Below are positions 1-12,000 of a stretch of DNA of 64,000 nucleotides, piece after piece. The position numbers were made by a program, and so were the translations under genes. The notes beneath the pieces were generated by a model. It did not search any database and was not told the origin of the DNA. It saw only the letters and a program-made list of their open reading frames with translations. The stretch covers positions 496,001 to 560,000 of the forward strand of contig NW_024105098.1 of the NCBI RefSeq assembly GCF_003945595.2, read 5' to 3'. Source of the DNA: Pipra filicauda (taxonomy: Eukaryota; Chordata; Aves; Passeriformes; Pipridae). How positions within the stretch are numbered: the first letter of the stretch is position 1; every line of letters begins with the position of its first letter.

Positions 1-52
1 AGTCCCCTGTTATAACCACAACAACAGCACATGCTACAGAGTCAACCCTCAG
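1..52 (+). CDS. SAP130: SAP130 exon (partial at window edge)
   Basis: Reads SPVITTTTAHATESTL from base 3, then a split Ser codon (AG|C) across the donor GTAAAA at 53. Bases 1-2 (AG) may be exon or the acceptor dinucleotide; the window edge hides which. Confidence 0.88.
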
Positions 53-3000
53 GTAAAACCTACAGGGCTCTGCCTTGACAGGGGCTGCAGCAAGGGGAAA
101 TGCTTGTTAATCATCCAGAGCTGATAATCCTCTAGATGGGGGGTGATATAATATCAAAACAGTAATGCTTGCACAGTGCAAATGTTTTCATTTCTTTGAC
201 TAAAAGTAAATATAAACATGAGGTGTTGTTCTGTGTTGTGAGAAGGAAAGAACTTAGTGAATCAGTTTTGAAGTCCTGCTCCCTGGACAGCAGAGTTTCT
301 TTTATAGGAACTTGTGGCTAATTTGGCCTGTATTTTTTATGAAGACACAGTGAAAAGTGACACGTGCATGTTGAAAAGCATCCCTGACATAAAATCCCCT
401 TTATGAACTGGTAAGAGTTATGATAAGGCTGCCCTCCTGGTTGGGCAGGTGAGGACAGAACAGCGTAGATCAAATTACTTACCTTGTTTTGCCACGCGCT
501 TGACAGCAGTGTTGCTCTCACAGGGAGGAGACCGAGGCCTGATGTGTGTCCCTGTGTTTTATCTTTCGTTTTTTCTTGATGATTACTTGTGTCTCCCTGC
601 AGCCGCCCCACGCTGTCCATCCAGCAGCACCCGCCCTCTGCAGCCATCAGCATCCAGCGGCCGGCGCAGCCCCGGGACACGGCCACGCGCATCACGCTGC
701 CCTCCCACCCCGCCATAGGCACTCAGAAGCCACAGCTCCACACCATGGCTCAGGTAAACTGCAAGAAGGAAATACCCTCTTGCTACTTCAGATGTCTCTT
801 TTGTTTGTAGCTTGAGGGCTAAGATTAAATTGGGGAAAAGAGTTAGGATGAGGTTAGAAATTCGTGTTATTTACAGTCAGTGCAACATAATTCCATACTA
901 GGTATAGATTTTAAATGTAGTAGTCTTTTAACTGTAAGGTTTTCTTTTCTTTTCCTAGAAAACCATTTTCAGTACTGGTACTCCAGTGGCAGCAGCAACT
1001 GTGGCACCTATTTTGGCAACAAATACCATTGCTTCAGCAACCACAGCTGGTGAGTGTTCATAATGCTGTTGTGGGAGCATTGTGGGCTGTAGGTTTTGTG
1101 GTTTTCTGTTGGCTTTCCTCTTTGAATGTGGAACCTGATAACTTTTGAGCAATTCTTTCTTCATGGTAAAGACTGCATTTGGAAATGGGTGAGCAGGCTT
1201 CAGGAGAGAAATTACTGGGTTCTTTGGGGAGGTTGTCTGATTTTGGGGGTTTTGCACTCTTTATTTGGATCATCACTGGCATGGTAGGGCTCCAAAGAAA
1301 GATCTCTTACTAAGTTGTTTTTTTTCCTTCAGGTTCTGTATCTCACACCCAAGCGCCTACAAGCACCATTGTTACCATGACAATGCCCTCGCATTCTTCC
1401 CATGCTACAGCTGTCACGACCTCAAACATCCCAGTTGGTGAGTGACTTCAGTTTTTAGAGGAGTGTGTAGCTGATGCTTCCATTTTTCTGTTTATGCTGG
1501 CAGTGTTTGTGCATGTTAGCAATTAAGGAGGGGAAGAAAATCAGTTCAACCTGGGAGAAACCGATTAACTGGTCTGTTCTTTTAGTTCTTTTAATACCAG
1601 CAAGAAGTAGATGTTCTAGGAGAAGTATGTAATAAAATGGCTCACTTACTTCCTCTGTTGAATTCTTAGACAAACCTGGGCCTTTTGGCATTTTTGAGCC
1701 TGCACTGGATATACTGAAAGTTGTAACTGCTTGGTGATAGAATATGGCTTTCATAGTTGATTTTGTAAGTTACTTCCTCAAGTGCTTCTTGAGGTGTTAG
1801 GTGTAGCCTAGTTGAGTTTGATTAGTGTGTTCATTTAGAGGTAAAGTACTAAGGTGTGAAGGTGAGAACTTTATTTGCCTGGATTTTGGAATCTGCCTGA
1901 GATGTTTCCTACAGAACTGCATAAGTTTCCTTTTGTTCGTCACTGTTTTCCCCCGATCACCTTGTTCCTTTGGATTCTTGTAATATCTTTTCTGATCCTA
2001 AATTTCCCTGGGGGGAATGTTGTATCTCTGTACATTAGTGTTTTTCTTTTCATGGCCTCTGTCCACGTATACTTGTCTGCCTTGATCTCTGTGAAGTTCT
2101 GCTTTCAAAACTTGGATAACTCAGTTCTTGACAGCAGAAAGGATTGGGCTGATCCTAAAGAAAATTAACTTCATTTGAGCACTGAAATGACTTTGTTAGG
2201 AAGTATAATTTGTATATATATTTAGAATATCCATCTTTTCTGGTATAAATTGATGAGAATTGCTTTGTTCTCCTTTTCCTTCAGCCTATTGAGGAAACTT
2301 ATCACTGTGGATAGGAGATCATCTGGAGAGGGGGTGGGCTGTTTTGGGTTGAGAGGGAAGGGATTAGTACTGGTTGTTTTTACAGGATAATTAATATTGC
2401 CTTTGCAGTGTTTACCAACTTCTCCTTTGACGATTAATTGATTACTTGTTTGTCTTTATGCAGCTAAAGTGGTTCCCCAGCAAATCACTCACACTTCTCC
2501 CCGGATCCAGTCTGATTACACAGCAGAGAGGAGTAACCTCATACCTCTGTCCAGCCACCGGGCATCTCCAAACCCAGTAGCAATGGAAACCAGGAATGAC
2601 AACAGGTGGGGAGAGAACAGCTCTGTCAGTGGAAGTGTGTGTGAGTAGGGTTTGAGTGCCCTGTGGCTCTTCTGGGCTCTGATATGCTGGAAATAATGTT
2701 TTAAAAACCTGAGGGGGGGATTTGGTAGTTCTGAATCAGTCATGGTAGTTGAGATACTTGATAGCTTATGCCAGATGAGATTGCAAAATGCAGGGAGTGG
2801 GTTGAAGGGGTTGAAGGTGAACTGTTGAACTCGTGTGTGTAACACTTGCTCTCTTTGATGCCTGTAGGCAGTCGGTACCTGTCCAGTTCCAGTATTTCTT
2901 ACCTACATACCCCCCCTCTGCCTACCCTCTGACTGCACACACCTACACCCCCATCACCAGCTCCGTGTCCACCATCCGCCAGTATCCAGGTAAGACCAAC

Positions 3001-6000
3001 TTGAGGCAAGCAGACTCAGATGCTTTGTTGAGCTTTTAGCTTATATATGAACTTTAGTGATAGAAGGAGCTAAAAGGCTTTTATGGTTGATTCTGTGACA
3101 ACTGGACACAAAAAGTCTCTGATGACTTGCTGGCTAAGGGGAAAACTCATGGGCAAAGTGGTATTGAACTACTTCAGAGCCTACTAAATCCAGTTAATAA
3201 CAGTTTTCTTAGGAGTTTAACATTCGATATCCTGGAGTTTGCATCTCTGTAAGTAAAAGTTTTTGATTCTACAAATCAAAACAGTTCAACTCCTCCAAAC
3301 CAAGCCAGCTCTTCAATGCATTTTCATTCCCTGGTGTTCTGACAAGCACTTTTAATATCTTTTCACATGAATGTACAGTTTGAGAGAGAAACCTGAACCA
3401 AAAAGGGAAAAAATGAGCTGCATTGCACACTTGTGTTAGTGTTGTGTTTAGAAGAATGGAGCAATTAATGTATTTGAACTGTTGCAGTAATTTGCACTCA
3501 AAAAATGATGCATAGTGTGAGCCCATGTAGTCAACCCAAACATATGTCATTCTGTGCCAAAATCTGGAGCATTTTTACTGTACTGAGTGGTTTAGGTCTC
3601 TCTCTAATGTGATAATTTCCATTATCCAGACTGTAGGAACATGCATGATTTGGATTTTCATGGAATATCTGTGTCTGCTGGCAGCATGTTACCTATGAGC
3701 AGTATAGAGGGAATTCAGAAGGACTTGGAGGTGGCAAAGCCCATTTGTTGAATGGGAAAGTATAGAATCATGGAGTTGTTTAGATTGGGAAAGACCTTTT
3801 AAGATCACCAAGTCCGACCATTTACCCGGCACTGCCGAGCCCACCACTAACACATGTCCCCAAGTGCCACATCCACATGCCTTTTAAATCCCTCCAGGGA
3901 TGGGGACTCCACCACTTTCCTGGGCAGCTGTGCCAGGGCTGGACAAGCCTTTCTGTGAATATTTTTTTTCCTAATATCCAGTCTAAACCCTCCCTGACAG
4001 AACATGATTGCACACGGTCAGGAGTTCCAGTTTCCACAGTGTACTGAGCTGATTGTAGGCTAATGCTAATATTTAGAAAAGCAGATGTAGGTTCTTCATC
4101 AGGAGATCATCAACAGAGACATTTTGCTTGTTAAATTGACTTGAAGCATCCGTGGAAGGTATTAATTATGGCAGCTGGTGGTGACAACTGAAAGCAGAGG
4201 ATACAAGGTATGAGGAGGGACATGCCAGGAGCACAGCCAGGTGAGGGCTTAGGTAAAAGTACAGAAGAGACTCACTGAGATAAGGAGAGTTTAATGCAGA
4301 GTTTGGAGGAAGAATGTTGCCTTTGGCTTTCCAAATGCTGGTTGTGTTTTACATAGTATCCCAAAAGGATTTTGTTGGATAGAAAGTTTTGCAACAACAG
4401 TGTTTCATGTAAGGTGTTCCACTAAGAATTAATATGCCATGCTTAATACAGAGACATTTTCAGGGACCTGGTGCAGATTTCAGGTTTTTGACAGCTGTTT
4501 TTAGAATGTCTTGTCAGCACAAGAACTTGATGGAAACTCTGTGTCAATGACAAAACCAGCTTTTTCTGCATTGTTAACAAGCAAGGCCATTGTTGGCAAG
4601 CTCACCCTTGCGTTCTGTGTGCGGCTGCAGAAATCCTGGTGCAGCTCTATAGAGACTGGAAATCTGGAGACCCAGGGAGTTCAGATAGTCCAACAGTGTT
4701 GTTAAGTGCTACCTGGGAGAACTGTAATATGCTGTATAGTGGATCTGGAAAGATGGAATCATCGTTGTTTAGAGCTGTGAATTTATTCAAATTAATTGAA
4801 CTTCTTAGAGCAGGTGTTTCATTGGGAACATTACCCTGCCACTAAAGTATTTTGTGTTTACTTGAGCTGTGGAATCCAGCCTGTAACTGTGAGCCCTGTT
4901 CTGAGCCAGATGAGGTTGTACTCAACTTCAGCGTTGAGTTAGCTTCAGAGAATAAGAAATTACTTAGGCTTCTCATTTTTTTTTCATTTATTTTTTTAAG
5001 CAGAGAAAATGCCAAGCGTTGGTACTTGAAAGTATTGTAAAATAAGATAGTGAGCAAAACTAAGCACAGCTTTCTGAGACTGCAATTTGAATCTAACTAA
5101 AAGCAGAATTAAGCTTGATCTTTTCTCTCTTGTTGCAACTTGAAATAAAAAAAACCAGAATGAAAATCACCAGTGATGTTTAATTCTTCTGGCAGACAAT
5201 CTGGTCTCTCTGCTCTCAAATTTACTAGAGCAACAAGCAGGGTGGCAAATTTATTTCTCAAAGCAAAAAACAGTCTTTGAAAGTTAGTATTTGAGTGACA
5301 GGTGGTAGAGGAAACTGAGGTGACCTGCTGGGTAGGTGTGATGAGGTGCCTGTGTTGCTGCTCCCAGTTTCAGCCCAGGCGCCCAACTCGGCCATCACAG
5401 CCCAGACCGGCGTTGGAGTGGCCTCCACTGTTCACCTCAACCCCATGCAGCTGATGACGGTCGATGCGTCCCACGCCCGGCACATCCAGGGCATCCAGCC
5501 GGCTCCCATCAGTGCCCAGGGCATCCAGCCGGCTCCCATCAGTGCCCAGGGCATCCAGCCAGCGCCGATCGGGACACAAGGACTCCACCCCGCCACTCCC
5601 ATGGGCGCGCAGGGGCTGCAGCCAGCACCCATCGGTGCCCAGCAGCCACAGGGCGACACCAAGACCTCGGGTAAGAGCACCAGACAAGTCCTCGCTTGGG
5701 GCCGAGGAGGAGCAGCTGAGCTGCTGCCCCACACGTTTGGCTGTGACTGATGATCCTGTTACAGTCCCCGTGCTCCAGAGGTGGACGCTGAATACGTTCA
5801 TGCGCGTCTTCTCCCCACAAATATTTCTGAATTGATTTATTTCTAAAGCTCACCGGGTGGAGTGTGTGGGTAGCCTTGGATGGGTTACTTCAGTGGAAAA
5901 CACTGGTAGTGCCTGAACTTAAACAAATCCCTTCAGTAAGGCCCTGTGGGATAAGTAACTTCCAAGTGAGCAATGTTCTCTAAACTGTTCCAGCTGTGCA

Positions 6001-9000
6001 GTAGATCCCAGGGACAATCAGAATACAGCCAGGTATTTTCTGTGGTTGGTAACCTGATCTTGGGCTGTGAGAGAAACCATCTTTCATTAAAAATAATTGG
6101 TCTGATGAAGCCCCAACAACTTACTGAAGGAATGGGATATGGCAGCCAAGGGAATATGCTGTTGCACAGCTGGCAGACTGTGTGGTGACTTCCCAGCTGT
6201 CCACACACTTTGCATCCCTTAGCTGGAAAACAGGCTCTGGCAGGAGATCAGAACTCGAACACAGCTTGTGGAGCTTACTTGCAAGTGGCATGTGTTGCCA
6301 TGTAGGCTCTACTAGGAGTATTATTCTGTTGACCCAGTTGTATTGGTGATCTCCCTAGTGATTTCTGCATTTTCCATGTCTCCTGGAAAAGATTATTTCC
6401 CTAGCAGCAGTTGTTAGGCAGGAGGTAGTTTCCATCTTCCCTGCAGAAGGTTCAGTGATCAGATTGCTTGTGGCAAAGATATTGCTTACAAAACAGTCTG
6501 AAAGCACTGCAGTTAGAGACTGAGGGACTCAGGGAGCATGGACAACATATGGTCTGCAAACACCTGCTTTGTCATCACATTTCCTTGAGTAAAGGCTGCT
6601 TTCTCCTCTCTGTCTCTGTTCTCCTCTGTGCCGTGTCCATGTCCATCCTTCCCAGCAGTAGTCTTGGCAGATGGAGCCACCATTGTAGCCAATCCTATTA
6701 GCAACACATTCAACACGGCTACTGCAGCAACTACAGTTGTGCAAACCCATAGCCAGAGTGCCAGTGCCAGCGCTCCAGCCCAGGGCTCCTCCCCGCGCCC
6801 GAGCATCCTTCGCAAGAAACCAGCCACTGATGGGTGAGTAGAATTGAAGGTGACGTGGGAATGACACTTCTGTGCAATCCAGCCCGGCCAAATGCAATCA
6901 TTTCAGTGGAGATAAGAAAAATTCTAGCATACTGTTCAGTCAGCAGTGCTTGTGAGTAACCTGCTGATCTGTGAAACACTTCTTTTCCTCCCCCTGGGCA
7001 GGATACAGTTTTCTATACTGTCAGTAATAAAATGGGAAGGACAGTTTGTCTCCTAGCTTTTGAAAGTGACCTTTTGAGGGAAAGTGGATTTGAGGCTTTG
7101 TTGCTTAGTGTAATAAAGAGTTCATAATCTACTAAAATTAGAATTCCGTGCTTTGTCTTCAGTGCTTTTCTTGGAAGAATATGTGGATGAGTGGAAAGGA
7201 TAGGATTAGTACCCTGCTGTGAAATCTGATTAGGAAAAAGGGAGGGAGTAACTTAAACTCTTAAAATATTTTATGTTGCCTGTCTATTTTTAAATGCCTG
7301 AATAAAGAGGCAAGAGACAGCTTTAGAATTAACAATGCATTTCATCCCAACTAACAACAGAAAACATTTGGAACTGATGTGTCCTATGAGACTAAAATTG
7401 CATATTTTTTTATTGAGGTGGAAACCCTTTTTAAGGCAGAGAAGCTGGAGGCTGTAAAACTATAAGAGAAATTAAAGAAGCAGAGGTAGATCACTGAAGA
7501 ACATTTCCATTTGAGAGGTTGATTATTTTAGACAACAATTTGACTTCTGGTCCCATAGGAGACTGAATAGCCTCTAAAATACTTTAATCAGCCCTGTGCT
7601 GCCTAACATCCGTACTTGGGGCTTGAGGTCCTGGAGTCAGGCTCTGACACGGTCTAGTCCAGCTAAAGGGAGCAGGTGCCTGTCTGAGGACTGTTTAGCT
7701 CCAGATGATTTGCTCAGTCTGGAAGCAGCAGTGCCGGACAGCGGCACGGCCAGACCCCTTTGTCCACTGCTGGAGCCGGGCAGTCCCAGCAAGGTGCTCT
7801 GATTGGCAGGATAAAAGTAAAGCTGCTGTTCTTGGAGAAGCCCTAAATCAGAGTGAGACTAGGCCAGAGCGACTAATCTTTTATCTTAAAATATAATACC
7901 TGATTTGAAAAATAAAATGAGACCCTTTGTGTAGCAAATTGGTTATACTGAAGACAGCAGTGATACAGCGGTAACTCCCATCCTGTTTTGTGTAAGAGAG
8001 AGCTGATTCCTTTGCTCTCAGGGGTATTTATCTTCACACCAGAGGGGTGGGAATAATGGATCCGTCTGTCTCTTACAGGCTGGCCGTCCGGAAAAGCTTA
8101 ATTCCCCCTCAGCCACCTGAAGTGGCCAGCACACGTGTGGAGAACACCATGCGAAGCACATCTGGATCACCGAGGCCTGCTGGGTAAGACTTTAGGAAGC
8201 AGCCAACTGCGTCGTAATAGTTTCATTATATTTGTTTGAGTTGTGTTCTTTGGCTGTCGGGGAGCTTTTTTTTTCTTTTGGGAAGCAAACTATTTTGAAT
8301 TTGTTTGAACAAATTTGAATTAATGCTGTGAAGCTGAGGTAATGGCCTTTAAAAGCTGTGGTGATGAGCTTTCACAGAAACAAACAAAACCCCTCTACCG
8401 TTGTAAGAGGAGAGGCCTCAAAACTTTTATTCTGTAGTGCTTAGAAATTAATGCTGGCAAAAGGTAAATGCAGCTTCTGCCCTGCTTCAGTTGAATTCAT
8501 TGGCTTTAAAATTAATTGTTTTATAACTGTTAAGGATGGTGGGAGCTCCTGCAGAGGATGGGGCCAGTACAACTTTGAGTAAAAGTTCCTCTTGGCTGCA
8601 TTGTGAAACTGTTTTGATCCTTTTACAAGTGTTTTGAAGTTACCTGGAATTAGTCATGAGATTTGCTTCTCACAGTGAGTGGAAAAAAAGTAATATCTCT
8701 AATTAATAAATACAAAAGATTAAAAAGGGAGCGGAGGAGGAAATGTAACTGAGATGAAGCCTTCTGTTGTGAAACACTTTACTGAGCCAGGCGGGTGCAG
8801 GAAAAACTGGATAGTCTGACTATAGTTTGGCTTGTTCACTTTGTGCTGGATGTTCATGACTAAGATACAGTTCACTTCACTTCGTTTTGCTTTTTTTTGT
8901 GTTACAGTGGCAAGCCAAAGCCTGAAATTCACGTGTCCATGGCCACTCCAGTCCCAGTGTCTATGGAGGCGGTGTCTAACCAAGGCAGCGAGCAGCCCAC

Positions 9001-12000
9001 CATCGCAGTGCCCCCGACCTCCCAGCAGCCCCCCTCTGCCATTCCAACCATCATCGCGGCAACCAGTCCCACCTCGCAGCCTGCAGCAGCGCTGTCCACC
9101 ATTCCAGGGGCTGTTCCGGCCGCTCCGCCGACCTCCACCACCATCGTGGCAGCACCAGCTCCTCCCTCCACCATGAGCGGCGCCCTGTCAGCAGTGCTGG
9201 GCCCTGTGGTACCGGAGATCAAAATCAAAGAAGAAATGGAGCCCATGGACATCATGAGACCGGTGTCTGGTAGGTGGCTTCTTTTGTTGTTGAGACACTG
9301 GAGGAATTGGAAGGATTTCAACACTTCCATCCTGAAAATGAAATGACATCTCTTCCGTGTTAGCACAGAACACCAGGGTTCCCATATGCCTTGTTACTCA
9401 TAAACTTCTTTGCCTTCTCCCTAATCTCCCATGAAATCACTTATTATTGTGGCTGCTTTGTTCATGTTCAAATGATCCAACTCCTAAGAGTCTCTGTGAA
9501 TTCCTTGCCTAAAACGCATGTGCTCAGCAGCGGTACCAATATATTATGGAACAGCTCAGTTAATTCAGTTTTCTCTCAAAAACTACTGTTCAGGTCCAAT
9601 GGCCTTTCTTGTATGTGAAGAATTCGTGACCAAAGTAGGACTTCCCAGGGCCCTCCTGTGCATATTTTTCTCTAGAAGTTTTCAGAATATTCGTAGTATT
9701 GCCTTACTTATCCAGCTTGGCCATAGCTGCTATCAGATGGCATGAGGAGTAAAATCTAGATCCTTACAGATCTCGTTGGACACTATATAGTGGCAACATT
9801 GTAGGAATGCATCCCACGTTCATGAGTATCAGAGTTCAGGTTTAGTTGTTGGGTTTATTGCTCTCCTGAAAGCTGTATCCTGTGGGGAAGCAGCTCCTTG
9901 CAGTAGATGTCTCTGGAGCACAGGCAAGACAGCATTAAGCTCTTTGGAGTGGTTTTGTCTCCTCCTGGCAATTGTGGGTATGCCAAGTTGTCGAGAGATC
10001 CCATCCCAGAAATTTTGTGCTGCAGCCTTAGTGCCAGCTGATGGAGGTTTTCCCTCCAAATATCAGAGAGTGTCCCCTCAGACTATTTGCCTCTCTGCTG
10101 CCCAACTCCAGAGATGTGTTGATTGGTGCAGTGACCTGCTCATGGGTGCTGAGGGCCTGGCAGTACAAGCAGACTCCTGCAAGGAGGGTGCTGCAATCCT
10201 GCTTTGATTCCATACTACTCTCCTACCACAAGAGGAAAGGGACTTGCTTGCAACACAGACAGATGCTAGCATGGATGCCTTTTTGTAGCATTAAACTAAC
10301 ATAAGCCTCAAATATAAACCAACTGAGGGACAATTGGCTCTGCTCTCATCCTTTACGCCTTTGTATATGAGACACTAAAGACTTCAGCTTATAGGCTTGT
10401 CCTAATAATTGCTGCTGGTTAATATCTGGCCTGTGCATACACTTCACACTCCTCACAATGTGCTGAAACAGGAGCTACTGTTGGAGGTAGTGTTCAAACA
10501 ATATGTTACCTTCACACTGCTGATAGTCTGGGTTCTTCTCTTTCCTTCCTTTCAGCAGTCCCTCCTTTGACTACAAGTACTGTGTCTCCATCTTTGGCAC
10601 TGCTGGCCAACAACCTTTCCATGCCTCCAAGCGATTTGCCACCGGGTGCCTCGCCGAGGAAGAAACCCCGTAAGCAGCAGCATGTCATCTCCACAGAGGA
10701 AGGGGACATGATGGAAACAAACAGCACTGATGATGAGAAATCCACTGCCAAAAGTTTGCTGGTGAAAGCGGAGAAGCGAAAGTCTCCTCCAAAGGAGTAT
10801 ATAGGTAATGTCATCTCTGATGCCTTTTTTTCTCATTCAGATGCCTGTATTTTCTCTTCTGTTTGTTTCTCAGGGAAGGTGCTCTGTCATGCTTCCACTT
10901 CCTAAATATGAGTAATAGGGAATCCAAGTATCTGTTCCTCAGCACTTTCTGTATAGTGCTGTTCAGGGAAAATGACCTTTCTCAACATACATTTTGTATG
11001 AGGTAGAGCTTGCTGATCTGCTGCTGGAGTTCCTGTGGATGCTGACCTGCTGCTTTCACTACTCCCTGATGATAATGTGATTCTCCCTGGATCCTTTTGT
11101 AGATGAGGAAGGCGTAAGATACGTCCCTGTGCGTCCCAGGCCGCCTATCACACTGCTCCGTCATTATCGCAACCCTTGGAAAGCTGCTTACCACCACTTC
11201 CAGAGATACAGCGATGTCCGGGTCAAAGGTCAGCCTCGGGATGGAGCAGGAAAGAAGGGAAGGAGGCTACACAGGATTAGCAATAGTTTTGTAAAACAAA
11301 AAATGGTGTGGTTATTGATGAATCTAGTTACAGTGATGGAAACTTGCTCAAGAAAGGGATCCTTATAAAAGATGTCACTTTATAAAAGATACCACTGTGG
11401 CAATAGGCTGCAGTTGAGTTTTGTCATTTACTACCTAACACTTGCTAATTTAATCACAAGTCTTCTAGATTTAGTGTAACTAGTCTTGTCAACTAACAAA
11501 TGGGCTTTTAAGAAGACTTTTTTTTCCTAATATGAGGAAAATAGAGATCAGATACTGTCTTTCAGACTTTTTAGCTAATATCTTGGAATTTTTAAGCAAA
11601 CTGGCTTTTCAGAACTGTGTAAATATGTTGAGGGAATAGAAGTAGTACAAGATAGCCTTTTACTTGTTCAAGGCAGGGTGTTCAAAATGCTGAGCGCTAC
11701 ATTCCTTAAATGGGAAAAAATGAGTTATAATATAATCTTTCTGGAAATACACATAACCTGTTAGTAAGTGAGAGCAACAGTCAGCTGCGTGGCAGATGGG
11801 AAGTCACTTTCCTATCTGAATCAAAACATTGGTTATTGTCATTTATTAGGATGTAGGGGCAGCAGGACTTAGGTTAATGTCGTTTGAGAAGAGAGGCCTG
11901 GCCACCTCCTGAAACTTGAGTACTATATCTTTGTGTTTCCTGTGACAGAAGAGAAGAAGGCCATGCTGCAGGAGATTGCCAATCAGAAGGGTGTATCCTG

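Noticed and set aside
8929..9366. 145-codon minus-strand frame
   Set aside because: Exact shadow of the SAP130 Pro/Ala/Thr-rich exon on the other strand.
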